Shown here piece after piece: positions 26,466 through 34,999 of a DNA stretch of 64,000 nucleotides; the stretch's first letter is position 1, and each line of letters begins with the position of its first letter. Both the position numbers and the translations under genes were made by a program. This DNA is from Bacteroidia bacterium (GTDB taxonomy: Bacteria; Bacteroidota; Bacteroidia; Bacteroidales; Dysgonomonadaceae): contig JAUNUM010000002.1 in NCBI GenBank assembly GCA_030538215.1, forward strand, positions 1 through 64,000. The letters are read 5' to 3'. Under the pieces are notes generated by a model. The model was not told the origin of the DNA, searched no databases, and saw nothing but the letters and a program-made list of their open reading frames with translations.

Positions 26466-28520
26466 ATGAAACCTTTATTATTCATTTCGACATTGTTGGT
26501 ATTGCTTATTTCCTGCAATGCCAATTCATCAAAAAAAGAGAATGAAATGTCAAAAAACAATTTTATTACGGAAATGAAAACGAACGATGTTATTTCGGTA
26601 TTGAAAGATTCGCTTGGAGAAACGGCAACTTCCCGCATCGAACGCGGCGTTCAACAAGTTGCCAATCTTTGGCAGAAATCAGACGGAACGACAGAAGAGT
26701 TCACCGAATTCTGTAAAACGAATTTCGTTGCAGACGATGCCCAGATCGATAAGCTTTTCAACACACTGGAGCGAAATTTTGAAGTATTCGACGGATATTT
26801 TCACAAAATCGATGTCTTATTAAAAGAACCTCTACAACTGGAAGGCGATGATATTACACCCGTAGATATGATGTTTGGCAGTTACAATGCAAGCTCTCAC
26901 CTAAATGATGACTTGTATGCCAATAAAATAGCTTTTCTCACGGCATTGAATTTCCCGTTTTATACGTTGCAAGAAAAAACGGAATTAGGAAAAGAATGGA
27001 CCAGAAAAGAGTGGGCATACGCGCGAATGGGTGACCGATTTATCGCACGTATTCCGGCAGATATTCAACAAAATATATCGAAAACGCTGACCGAAGCCGA
27101 TGCTTATATCTCCGATTACAACATCTTTATGGGAAAACTTCGCAACGACAAGGGAGAACAACTTTTCCCCGACGAAATGAAGCTGATCACGCACTGGGGA
27201 CTGCGCGATGAATTGAAATCGAATTATGCCGATAACACAAAAGGATTGGAAAAACAACGTATGGTATATGCGGTAATGAAGCGCATTATTGACCAATCTA
27301 TTCCGCAACAAGCTATTAACAACGATAAATTCACGTGGAACCCAATTGCCAACAAATTATATGAAAACAACGCCGAAGTAGCTGTTTCTTCCGAGCCCGA
27401 CACCCGGTACAAGACTTTCCTCGGCAACTTTCACGCCATGCGTCAACTGGATGCTTATTATAAGCATTATCCCACACAAATTTCACGTGCTTTTGATGCT
27501 ACCATGGAAATTCCACAGAAAGATGTGGAGACGCTTTTCAAAGGCTTGCTCTCATCGCCTCAGGTGAAAGAAGTAGCGGCATTTATCGAGTCGCGTTTGG
27601 GACGAAAATTAGAACCGTTCGATATTTGGTATAACGGTTTTAAAGCTCGTGGCGGAATACCCGAAGATCAGCTTACGGCAATTACTTCAAAAAAATATCC
27701 GAATCCTAAAGCACTGGAAGCCGATCTTCCGAATATTCTGGTAAAACTCGGCTGGAAACCCGAAAAAGCCAAAGAAATTTCGTCACTCATAACAGTTGAT
27801 CCATCGCGTGGCGCAGGTCATGCCTGGGGTGCAAGCATGCGCAACGATATCTCTCGCTTGCGTACAAGAATTGGCGCAAACGGCATGGATTATAAAGGAT
27901 ATAACATTGCCGTACACGAATTTGGACACAACGTGGAACAAACCATTACCATGAACGATGTGGATTTTTACACCCTTAACGGAGTTCCAAACACGGCATT
28001 TACCGAAGCCGTGGCTTTTCTTTTTCAAAAACGTGATTTGGAATTGTTGGGACTAAAAAATCCAAATCCCGAAGACGAATATTATTTGGCATTGGATAAT
28101 TTCTGGTCAAGTTACGAAATAATGGGTGTTTCTCTTGTCGATATTCAGGTGTGGGAGTGGCTATACAAAAACCCCAATGCAACTCCGGCACAATTAAAAG
28201 AAACCGTTATAAATGCGGCTAAAGATGTGTGGAATACATATTATGCGGGAATATTGGGTGGAAAAGATGAAATTTTGCTCGGAATTTATTCGCATATGAT
28301 CGATTATCCGCTTTATCTACCCAATTATCCTATGGGACATCTTATCGATTTCCAAATCGGACAACAAGTGCGTGGCAAAAATTTAGCCGACGAAATGGAT
28401 AGAATGTACACACAAGGTCGCATTATTCCGCAGTTATGGATGGAAAATGCGGTAGGTTCTCCCATAACAACCACACCCCTTCTAAAAGCAACAAGCGAAG
28501 CTTTAAAAGCATTAAAATAG
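26466..28520 (+). CDS. Zinc metallopeptidase-like lipoprotein
   Basis: 684 aa. MKPLLFISTLLVLLISC is a lipoprotein signal with Cys17 as anchor. The C-terminal half has a zinc-binding HExxH (H484-EFG-H488, in AVHEFGHNVEQ) and a likely third ligand E514 in FTEAVAFLF 26 residues on, which is a gluzincin pattern as in the M2, M3 and M49 families. Upstream the sequence is helical, with KEVAAFIESRLGRKLEPFDIW. I cannot place it firmly in a MEROPS family. It is transcribed from its own promoter, divergent from the M20 dipeptidase. The substrate would be peptides or proteins in the periplasm or at the cell surface. Confidence 0.75.
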   Translation: MKPLLFISTLLVLLISCNANSSKKENEMSKNNFITEMKTNDVISVLKDSLGETATSRIERGVQQVANLWQKSDGTTEEFTEFCKTNFVADDAQIDKLFNTLERNFEVFDGYFHKIDVLLKEPLQLEGDDITPVDMMFGSYNASSHLNDDLYANKIAFLTALNFPFYTLQEKTELGKEWTRKEWAYARMGDRFIARIPADIQQNISKTLTEADAYISDYNIFMGKLRNDKGEQLFPDEMKLITHWGLRDELKSNYADNTKGLEKQRMVYAVMKRIIDQSIPQQAINNDKFTWNPIANKLYENNAEVAVSSEPDTRYKTFLGNFHAMRQLDAYYKHYPTQISRAFDATMEIPQKDVETLFKGLLSSPQVKEVAAFIESRLGRKLEPFDIWYNGFKARGGIPEDQLTAITSKKYPNPKALEADLPNILVKLGWKPEKAKEISSLITVDPSRGAGHAWGASMRNDISRLRTRIGANGMDYKGYNIAVHEFGHNVEQTITMNDVDFYTLNGVPNTAFTEAVAFLFQKRDLELLGLKNPNPEDEYYLALDNFWSSYEIMGVSLVDIQVWEWLYKNPNATPAQLKETVINAAKDVWNTYYAGILGGKDEILLGIYSHMIDYPLYLPNYPMGHLIDFQIGQQVRGKNLADEMDRMYTQGRIIPQLWMENAVGSPITTTPLLKATSEALKALK

Positions 28521-28607
28521 AGGAAAAACGGGTGCAAATAGTGTTAATTATTTTTTAATTTAAGATAATTTGATAGGGCAAAATATACCAATATCTTTTT
28601 ATTTGCC

Positions 28608-28615
28608 TACATTTG
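28608..28615 (+). promoter_or_regulatory. -7 element for the NlpE-like gene
   Basis: TACATTTG fits TAnnTTTG and ends 28 bases before the ATG at 28644. Confidence 0.5.
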
Positions 28616-28643
28616 CCGTGTTTAATTTAAAAAAGAAAAAATT

Positions 28644-29087
28644 ATGAGAACAATGAAGTTATTTTTAGTGTTGACTGTTATTGCAGCAATGGTTAGCTGT
28701 ACCGGACAAAAGAAAACAGATGCTCAGCAACAAGACAGTTCAACAGTAGCTTCCGACATGCACACTTCGGAAATGGTGTTGGATTACAAAGGTGTTTATG
28801 AAGGAACTCTTCCTTGCGCCGACTGCGAAGGTATTAAAACTACGTTGACAGTTAACGAGGACAACACTTTCGTATTAATTAGTGAGTATTTAGGTAAAAA
28901 AGGTGAAACTTTTGAAGATAAAGGCACTTATTTTATTGAAGACGGAGAAGTTTTAGTTATCCAAGACGAAGAGGGTGACCAAAAATACTTCAAACTGATG
29001 GAAGGTAGTCTTGCTCAATTAGACGCCGACAAAAAAATGATTGAAGGGGAAATGGCTCCTCTTTATGTCCTTACAAAAGTACAATAA
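28644..29087 (+). CDS. NlpE-like lipoprotein
   Basis: 147 aa. The signal MRTMKLFLVLTVIAAMVSC ends in a lipobox Cys. The mature part is an NlpE N-terminal-type beta-barrel: YKGVYEGTLPCADCEGIKTTLTV with the family CxxC, then DNTFVLISEYLGK and TYFIEDGEVLVIQ. In E. coli NlpE links envelope or copper stress to Cpx; Bacteroidetes homologues are shorter and their role is unproven. It is monocistronic, with a promoter and a strong terminator. Confidence 0.88.
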   Translation: MRTMKLFLVLTVIAAMVSCTGQKKTDAQQQDSSTVASDMHTSEMVLDYKGVYEGTLPCADCEGIKTTLTVNEDNTFVLISEYLGKKGETFEDKGTYFIEDGEVLVIQDEEGDQKYFKLMEGSLAQLDADKKMIEGEMAPLYVLTKVQ

Positions 29088-29100
29088 GACTTTTTTAATA

Positions 29101-29136
29101 TCAATAAAGCCGACTTGTTGAAGTCGGCTTTATTGA
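29101..29136 (+). terminator. Terminator between the NlpE-like gene and tRNA-Ser
   Basis: TCAATAAAGCCGACTT pairs perfectly (16 bp) with AAGTCGGCTTTATTGA around GTTG. It ends four bases before the tRNA, so it may also shape the tRNA leader. Confidence 0.8.
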
Positions 29137-29140
29137 ATTT

Positions 29141-29227
29141 GGAAAGATGCCGGAGTGGTCGATCGGGGCGGTCTCGAAAACCGTTGTACTCTCGCGGGTA
29201 CCAAGGGTTCGAATCCCTTTCTTTCCG
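29141..29227 (+). tRNA. tRNA-Ser (anticodon CGA)
   Basis: An 87-nt class II tRNA. The acceptor stem is GGAAAGA/TCTTTCC with discriminator G, the anticodon loop CTCGAAA gives anticodon CGA (reads UCG), the long variable arm pairs GTACTC with GGGTAC, and the T arm has GGTTCGAATCC. The 3' CCA is not encoded (GCAA follows). Confidence 0.95.
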
Positions 29228-29389
29228 CAAATACCACAAAGTTTAACCTTAAAAATCTTACACTTTTTAAAAAATAATAAGAAGGCGAGTTTTCTTTAAG
29301 CAACTTTTTTCTCACTAATATCTCTCACATCTGCCACTTTCAATAGTTTAACGGTTGATCTGCAACAGTCAACCATCTTACTAATTTTT

Positions 29390-30067
29390 TCACCCGTTCT
29401 GACTAATCATTTTCAACAGTTTTTTATCGAGAATTTTCACATTTCTTCCGGTCATCTCAATAATATTGTCGGCCGTAAATTCCGAAAGGGCGCGATTAAT
29501 GCTCTCCCTGCCCGCATCAACCCAATTCCCGATATCTGATTGCGAAATAGGAAGAACAAACTCATCAGAATTAAAAATATTGTCGGAAAAATCCAATAAC
29601 ACATCGGCCAAATTTCCGCGAGTTTGCTTTTGTGTGCGGTTAGCACATCGGCGATAAGACTCCAGTTCACTTTTAGAGAGTTCCATAATGATATACGAAG
29701 AAAATTCACGGTTCTCTTCCAAAACCTTTCTAAAGACTTCAATATCAATAAAACACACCTCAGAATCCAACACCGCCGTTACGCTATATTGGTTTATTTT
29801 ATTACCCAACGTGGTAGGCAAACCCAAATACGTTGGCGCTTTTATCAAACGAACAATCTGTTCGCGATACGGTCCGGTAATATGAATTTGCGCCAATCCT
29901 TTCCGAAGAAATACCACGTTTGTGGAAAAAACTCCTTGCTTAATAATGGAATCTCCCTTGCGAAAACCCACCACCGCGTGGTTATTTTCCAACAGTTCAA
30001 TCTGGCAATTCTTTAACGTGCTCGATGATTTTATCACACAGGCACAATCGATACATTCGCTCTTCAT
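29390..30067 (-). CDS. CRP/FNR family transcriptional regulator
   Basis: 225 aa. A cyclic-nucleotide-binding-type beta-barrel (about residues 20-120, with FRKGDSIIKQG) is followed by a long dimerisation helix and a winged helix-turn-helix. The recognition helix reads GRESINR (residues 186-192); R187, E188 and R192 correspond to CRP residues R180, E181 and R185, which contact TGTGA. A perfect TGTGA-N6-TCACA palindrome lies 21 bases upstream of its start. The N-terminus has Cys5, Cys8 and Cys10, a possible but unproven Fe-S or redox site. The gene is divergent from the sulfur-carrier/Hdr-like gene run and is the obvious candidate regulator of it and of itself. Confidence 0.9.
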   Translation of the reverse strand: MKSECIDCACVIKSSSTLKNCQIELLENNHAVVGFRKGDSIIKQGVFSTNVVFLRKGLAQIHITGPYREQIVRLIKAPTYLGLPTTLGNKINQYSVTAVLDSEVCFIDIEVFRKVLEENREFSSYIIMELSKSELESYRRCANRTQKQTRGNLADVLLDFSDNIFNSDEFVLPISQSDIGNWVDAGRESINRALSEFTADNIIEMTGRNVKILDKKLLKMISQNG

Positions 30068-30087
30068 ACCACAAAATTAGATAAAAA

Positions 30088-30103
30088 TGTGACATATGTC
30101 ACA
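30088..30103. promoter_or_regulatory. Predicted CRP-type operator
   Basis: TGTGACATATGTCACA is a perfect 16-bp palindrome with the TGTGA-N6-TCACA form. It is 21 bases upstream of the regulator start (29390-30067) and 98 bases upstream of the first DsrE-type gene (30201). This placement suits autoregulation and control of the divergent gene run. Confidence 0.7.
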
Positions 30104-30200
30104 AAATAATGTAAGAATGTGCACCCCAGCAAAGACGATTAATTAAAGAAAAATATCTTTAATTTGCATCGTATTAATTCACTCAAAAATATCTGTTTAA

Positions 30201-30767
30201 ATGGAAACTACAAATGCTATAACTATGGAGAGGCTTCAAGCGGAACTGGAAACCCTGAAAGCACAGACCAATCAGCTTAAAGATTCCCGTAAAGACCAAT
30301 TGTCTATTGCCATTGTGTCGGGCGATATGGATAAAATTTTGGCAGCAATGATTATCTCGTTAGCTGCAGCAGCTATGGATACACAGGTAAAACTGTTTTT
30401 CTCTTTTTGGGCATTATCGGCTCTTCGCGACCCGAAAAAGAAAGCCAAAGGCAAAGATTTTATCTCAAAAATGTTTGGAATAATGCTTCCCAACGGACGA
30501 AATAAGCTCAAATTATCGAATATGAATATGATGGGAATGGGACCGATGATGATTAAAAGCCTGATGAAAAAGCAAAACGTAATGTCGCTCGATGCCATGT
30601 TTAAAGAAGCAGCCGACTTAGGTGTAGAAATTACGGTTTGCGAAATGTCGATGAATCTGATGGGATTCAAAAAAGAAGAAATTATCGATTATCCGCATCT
30701 TCGTTACGCCGGTGCTACTACATTTGTTGCCGATGCCGGTGAAAGCAGCATGCAGTGGTTTATTTAA
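30201..30767 (+). CDS. DsrE2-type sulfur carrier family protein
   Basis: 188 aa member of the DsrE/DsrF/DrsH-like family (DsrE2 type). After an N-terminal helix (residues 8-30, coiled-coil-like), the core has LSIAIVSGDMDKILAAMIIS and a conserved region around C147 in EITVCEMSMNLMGF, the likely persulfide-carrying cysteine; the end is DAGESSMQWFI. Hydrophobic and Met-rich stretches (NMNMMGMGPMM) are typical of DsrE2. Family members pass sulfane sulfur with TusA and rhodaneses. It heads a co-directional run of eight genes to 36333 and follows the regulator's operator. Confidence 0.85.
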   Translation: METTNAITMERLQAELETLKAQTNQLKDSRKDQLSIAIVSGDMDKILAAMIISLAAAAMDTQVKLFFSFWALSALRDPKKKAKGKDFISKMFGIMLPNGRNKLKLSNMNMMGMGPMMIKSLMKKQNVMSLDAMFKEAADLGVEITVCEMSMNLMGFKKEEIIDYPHLRYAGATTFVADAGESSMQWFI

Positions 30768-30777
30768 GCTTACGATA

Positions 30778-31137
30778 ATGAAAAAAATACTTATCATTTA
30801 CAATCAAAATCCGTACAACGGAACAGATGTAATCTGGAATGGCTTACGATTAGCAGAAACTTTACACAAGAACGGTCAATCGGTAAGAATTTTCTTGATG
30901 AACGATGCCGTTGATATGGCTCGCGAAGAATGCAAGCCGCCTGCAAGTTACGATCAAGATTTAAGTGCGATACTGAAAGAATTAATCAAATTAGGAATTC
31001 CCGTTAAAGTATGTGGAACCTGTATGGCGCGCTGTGGTGTGTATAAAAACAAACCTTATTTCGAAGGTGCTGAAAAATCAACTATGCAAGTATTGTCGGA
31101 ATGGGTTATTGATTCTGACCAAGTATTGACTTTCTAA
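30778..31137 (+). CDS. DsrE family sulfur relay protein
   Basis: 119 aa, a compact DsrE/YchN fold: MKKILIIYNQNPYNGTD, then LRLAETLHKNGQSVRIFLMNDAVDMA and a cysteine-rich VCGTCMARCGVY with C79, C82 and C86. One of these is probably the sulfur-accepting Cys. I start at the ATG at 30778, ten bases after the previous stop; the frame is open upstream to a TTG at 30712 but that lies inside the preceding gene. It likely works with the neighbouring DsrE2 and TusA. Confidence 0.88.
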   Translation: MKKILIIYNQNPYNGTDVIWNGLRLAETLHKNGQSVRIFLMNDAVDMAREECKPPASYDQDLSAILKELIKLGIPVKVCGTCMARCGVYKNKPYFEGAEKSTMQVLSEWVIDSDQVLTF

Positions 31138-31174
31138 AAGACCATCAAACATTAATAATTAAATACTTAAAATT

Positions 31175-31426
31175 ATGACAACAGAAGAATTAAGAGCTTT
31201 AGCAGTAGCTAAATCAGTAGATGCTCGCGGAACGGCGTGTCCGGGACCGCTTTTAGAAGCAAAAAAAGCTATTGGCACCATCAATTCAAACGATGTAATG
31301 GAAATTCTTTCGGCAGACGAAGGAACCAAAGTAGATATTCCAAAATGGTGTGGCAAACAAGGTCACGAATACTTAGGCGCCGTAGAAGAAAACGGTTACT
31401 TTAAAGTATATATGAAAAAGAAATAA
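31175..31426 (+). CDS. TusA family sulfurtransferase
   Basis: 83 aa. The hallmark CPGP motif (C22, in GTACPGPLLEAKKAI) accepts and passes on persulfide sulfur. Length and fold match TusA/SirA/YeeD. In dissimilatory sulfur pathways TusA hands sulfur between DsrE-type proteins and redox enzymes; here it lies between the DsrE pair and the Hdr-like genes, which supports that kind of role over tRNA thiolation. Confidence 0.93.
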   Translation: MTTEELRALAVAKSVDARGTACPGPLLEAKKAIGTINSNDVMEILSADEGTKVDIPKWCGKQGHEYLGAVEENGYFKVYMKKK

Positions 31427-31439
31427 TGTACTCCCAGTA

Positions 31440-31465
31440 TAGAGACGGTGCATACACCGTCTCTA
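31440..31465. repeat. Hairpin repeat related to the 54298/59298 palindrome
   Basis: TAGAGACGGTG pairs perfectly with CACCGTCTCTA around CATA. The same stem is found as a 28-bp perfect palindrome within both giant secreted-protein genes (54298-54325, 59298-59325). Here it sits in the 61-base gap after tusA and could attenuate transcription into the next gene. Confidence 0.65.
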
Positions 31466-31487
31466 CAACAAATCAATCCATTACAAC

Positions 31488-31895
31488 ATGGCTATTGCTA
31501 ATAAAAAAACAGCAAAAATATTAGTTTTTTCTACCGAAAAAATATCCGATCCGGCTATCGATATGGCAGGATTACTTAAACTGCATTATCCACCAACGGT
31601 TTATACTATTACCATTCCGTGCTCAAGCGGAATAAAACCAAGTTGGATTTTGCACGCTTACGAAAAAGAATTCGACGGAGTGTTTATTGCTGCCGATGGT
31701 AGTGATTGTGTTTTTGGAGAAACATGTACAGAAAAAACCGGAAATGTGGTCTCCGTAACACACAATAAAATGAAGGAAACCGATATCGATCCGGCACGTT
31801 TACGTATGGCTGCCATCTGTTCGGTATGCAGCGAGTCTTTCGTGAAGCAAATACGCAGCTTCAACGATTATCTGATTAAAACATTACATGCATAG
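31488..31895 (+). CDS. FlpD/MvhD-like iron-sulfur subunit
   Basis: 135 aa, a stand-alone version of the FlpD/MvhD domain (PF02662 type), which in methanogen Mvh-Hdr and in QmoB links an electron donor to an HdrA-type flavoprotein. The pattern TIPCSSGIKPSWILHAYEKEFDGVFIAADGSDC is recognisable; cysteines C45, C74, C80, C111 and C114 could hold a [2Fe-2S] cluster as in MvhD. It lies six bases before the first HdrA-like gene. In QmoB this domain is fused to an HdrA-like part; here it is separate. Confidence 0.8.
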   Translation: MAIANKKTAKILVFSTEKISDPAIDMAGLLKLHYPPTVYTITIPCSSGIKPSWILHAYEKEFDGVFIAADGSDCVFGETCTEKTGNVVSVTHNKMKETDIDPARLRMAAICSVCSESFVKQIRSFNDYLIKTLHA

Positions 31896-31901
31896 ATTTC
31901 G

Positions 31902-33209
31902 ATGAACGAAGAAAGAAAAGTTATCAAATACGACGCGTTAGTTATAGGTGGCGGAATTGCCGGCGGCGAAGCTGCGCTTAATTTAGCAAATACCGGATAC
32001 AAAGTATTACTGGTAGAAAAAGATCGCTCGCTGGGCGGAAAAATGATACTTCTAAGCAAGGTTTTCCCCACGTTGGACTGTTCGGCTTGTATTACCACGC
32101 CCAAAGTATCGGAAATTGCACGACATCAAAACATCACCATTTTTACGGAAAGCGAGGTATCTGATATTGTTAAGAAGTCAGAAAATAATTTTACTGCTCA
32201 AATTACAAAAAAGCCACGCTATGTTCGTGTAGAAGACTGCACGGCTTGTCAGTTGTGCGAAAAAGCCTGTCCGGTAAGTGTTCGCGATGAATATCAATTT
32301 GGATTGATTGGCAGAAAAGCGGCTTTTATTCCTTTCAGTATCGCCAATCCCAAAGCGGCAGCAATTGATATTGAAAACTGTACACTTTGTGGCGCATGCG
32401 AAAAAGTGTGCCCCACACACTGTATCGATTTCACAATGGAAACCGAATATTACGAATTGCACACAAAAACTGTTATATTGGCTACCGGATTCAATTTATT
32501 TGATCCGCTTGAGATACCAAGATACGGTTACGGACAATACAAAAACGTGATTACTTCGATGCAAATGGAGCGCGAAATTGCTCCTACACGCCCATTTAAT
32601 ACCATTTTAAGACCGGGCGATGGAAAAGTGCCCGACAAAATTGCTTACGTGCTGTGCACCGGTTCACGCGATGCAACCGTTGGAAATCCCATCTGCTCAC
32701 AAATCTGTTGCATGTATTCCATCAAGCAAGCGCAATTGCTGATGGGCGCACTACCAATGGCCGATGTAACAATTTACTACATCAACATTCGCTCATTCGG
32801 GAAAGGATTTGAAGAGTTTTATCAACAAGCTAAAGGAATGGGAGTAAACTTTGTGAAAGGGAAAATTGGAAAAATAAACGAAAAAGAAGACGGAAATCTC
32901 ATTCTTACATACGAAGATATCAACGAAGGTGTAGTGAAAGAAGCCGAGCATGATATGGTAGTACTTTCGGTGGGTGCAAAATCCAACCCCACAAACGGAA
33001 AAATGTTCGGTCAGGAAAAACTGAAATTAGATCCGTTCAATTTTATAGCACAAGACGACTTGCAAGGCAATCCTTCCAAAACAAACATTAATGGTGTTTT
33101 TGTAGCCGGAACAGCCTCTGCTCCAATGGATATACCAGATTCCATACTTTCGGCAGGATCGGCATCATCCGAGGCAATTAGTTATTTAATTCAACATCAA
33201 GAGGCATGA
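31902..33209 (+). CDS. HdrA-like flavoprotein (QmoA-like)
   Basis: 435 aa. An FAD-binding GGGIAGGEAA near residue 16, the HdrA-type cysteines C60/C63 in LDCSACITTPKV, two [4Fe-4S] ferredoxin motifs (C113/116/119/123 and C160/163/166/170) and the HdrA signature CTGSRDATVGNPICSQICCMYSIKQA. The short length without an extra N-terminal domain fits QmoA. Such proteins pass electrons through FAD and may bifurcate them. Its last four bases overlap the next start (ATGA), so the two are translationally coupled. Confidence 0.88.
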   Translation: MNEERKVIKYDALVIGGGIAGGEAALNLANTGYKVLLVEKDRSLGGKMILLSKVFPTLDCSACITTPKVSEIARHQNITIFTESEVSDIVKKSENNFTAQITKKPRYVRVEDCTACQLCEKACPVSVRDEYQFGLIGRKAAFIPFSIANPKAAAIDIENCTLCGACEKVCPTHCIDFTMETEYYELHTKTVILATGFNLFDPLEIPRYGYGQYKNVITSMQMEREIAPTRPFNTILRPGDGKVPDKIAYVLCTGSRDATVGNPICSQICCMYSIKQAQLLMGALPMADVTIYYINIRSFGKGFEEFYQQAKGMGVNFVKGKIGKINEKEDGNLILTYEDINEGVVKEAEHDMVVLSVGAKSNPTNGKMFGQEKLKLDPFNFIAQDDLQGNPSKTNINGVFVAGTASAPMDIPDSILSAGSASSEAISYLIQHQEA

Positions 33210-34930
33210 AAGAGAGAATAGGAGTATATATCTGCCATTGCGGAGGAAATATTTCCGATTACGTGGACGTGGAAAAAGTACGGCTGGCAGTGGAAAATGA
33301 TGAAGGAGTGGCTTTGGCAAGAACAACCGTATTTGCCTGTTCAGACTCCAATCAGAACGATATGGTTGACGACATAAAAAAGTATAATTTAGATGGCGTA
33401 ATTGTAGCTTCTTGTTCACCGAAATTACACTTGGTAACATTCAGAAACGTTACAGAGAGAGGCGATTTAAACAAATACACTTATGTGCACACCAATATTC
33501 GCGAGCAAGCATCGTGGGCGCATTCCGATGATAAAACGGGAGCTACCGAAAAAGCTATTCGCTTGGTAAAAGCAGCAATAGCCAAATCGCGTTATGCAGA
33601 GCCGCTATATCCCAACCAATTTGAAGCAGAAAAAACCATTGCCGTTATTGGCGCCGGAATATCGGGAATGAAAGCGGCAGCATCGCTTTCCGATAAAAAC
33701 ACAAATGTTATTCTTATCGAAAAAGAGAATAAAGTGGGTGGACACGTAGCTACATGGGATTCGCTAATTATGTCGGATGAAAAAGGAAGCGAACTTACCA
33801 ATCGTATCTACACCGATTTGCAAAAGCGCAAAAATGTAACTATTCTGACTAATTCGGAAGTAATATCATCAAAAGGAAGTATTGGAGATTTTACATTAAA
33901 AATCCGCAAAAAAGCCCAACAAATAGGCGATCCGATTGAAACAGCAGAGTTTAAAGTAGGATCTGTGGTTGTAGCAACCGGCTTCGATTCTTATACACCC
34001 AAAGAAGGAGAATTCGGATTCTCTTCTTACCAAAACGTAATCACACTTCCCGATTTTAAACATCTGATAGACTCATCATCAGGCAAACAACTGGAGTATC
34101 AGGGAAAGAAAATCAACAATATAGCTTATATCTATTGCGTGGGAAGCCGCCAATCCGACGGAGAAAACACCTATTGCTCGCGTTATTGCTGTACAGCAGT
34201 TATTCATGCAGCCAATCAGGCAAAAAAGAAATTCAAAAACATTTACAATTTCCACTTTAATCGTGGAATTCGCACATACGGAAAACAAGAGTTATTGTAT
34301 GCCGAATCGTTGCAGCAAGGCGATATTTATCTTCAATCGTTTGAAGATGCTCCGCCGCAAGTTTATGCCGAGAATGGGAAAACAAAAGTGAAAATAAAGG
34401 ATATTCTGACCAAAGATAAAGAGTTGGAAGTAGAAGCCGATTTGATAGTGCTGGTTACCGGAATGGTTCCGCGTAGCGATAGCTCAATTGGAACAATACT
34501 AAAACTACCAAAAGGCAGAGATAAGTTTTTCAACGAAATACACATGAAACTTCGTCCCGTGGAAACGGTTATAGACGGAATTACTATTGCCGGAACTTGT
34601 CAGGGACCTAAAAATATTATGGAATCGGTTAATTCTGCGTTATCGGCTGCGGCAAAATCATATTCATACATTAGCAAGGGAATTCTCGAAACCGAGCCAA
34701 TTGTTGCCAATGTAGATACCGATTTATGCACTTGGTGCGAAAAATGTGTCGAAGCTTGTCCTTTTGACGCCATTATCCAAAAAGAGATAAACGGAAAATT
34801 GATAGCAGAAATCAATAATTCGGTTTGTAAAGGCTGCGGAATGTGTACGCCGGTTTGTCCGCCCGATGCCATTAATTTGATAAATTATTCGAGCGAAGAA
34901 ATAATGAGCATGATTGATGCATTGGCATAA
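33206..34930 (+). CDS. HdrA-like flavoprotein (QmoB-like, without the FlpD domain)
   Basis: 574 aa. It starts with the HdrA N-terminal domain (IGVYICHCGGNIS, C10 and C12; SCSPKLHLVTFRN), followed by FAD-binding AVIGAGISGMKAAASL near residue 148, CVGSRQSDGENTYCSRYCC, and two C-terminal [4Fe-4S] motifs (C508/511/514/518 and C541/544/547/551). This is close to QmoB, but the C-terminal FlpD domain is missing and encoded separately at 31488-31895. Paired with the shorter HdrA-like protein it probably forms a heteromeric soluble module that docks to the membrane subunit at 35278. Confidence 0.88.
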   Translation: MKERIGVYICHCGGNISDYVDVEKVRLAVENDEGVALARTTVFACSDSNQNDMVDDIKKYNLDGVIVASCSPKLHLVTFRNVTERGDLNKYTYVHTNIREQASWAHSDDKTGATEKAIRLVKAAIAKSRYAEPLYPNQFEAEKTIAVIGAGISGMKAAASLSDKNTNVILIEKENKVGGHVATWDSLIMSDEKGSELTNRIYTDLQKRKNVTILTNSEVISSKGSIGDFTLKIRKKAQQIGDPIETAEFKVGSVVVATGFDSYTPKEGEFGFSSYQNVITLPDFKHLIDSSSGKQLEYQGKKINNIAYIYCVGSRQSDGENTYCSRYCCTAVIHAANQAKKKFKNIYNFHFNRGIRTYGKQELLYAESLQQGDIYLQSFEDAPPQVYAENGKTKVKIKDILTKDKELEVEADLIVLVTGMVPRSDSSIGTILKLPKGRDKFFNEIHMKLRPVETVIDGITIAGTCQGPKNIMESVNSALSAAAKSYSYISKGILETEPIVANVDTDLCTWCEKCVEACPFDAIIQKEINGKLIAEINNSVCKGCGMCTPVCPPDAINLINYSSEEIMSMIDALA

Positions 34931-34999
34931 TCTTCTAAAGGAAAAAGCACTAAATTATTTAAATGAAAATATACCGTTCATAGATTCAGATATGATATT

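Noticed and set aside
29130-29315. Minus-strand reading frame with GFEPLVPARVQRFSRPP-type sequence
   Set aside because: It is antisense to the tRNA-Ser gene; this protein sequence is a well-known false prediction produced by tRNA complements.
29141-29389. Integration site (att) at tRNA-Ser
   Set aside because: No direct repeat of the tRNA 3' end was found downstream and no integrase gene is near.
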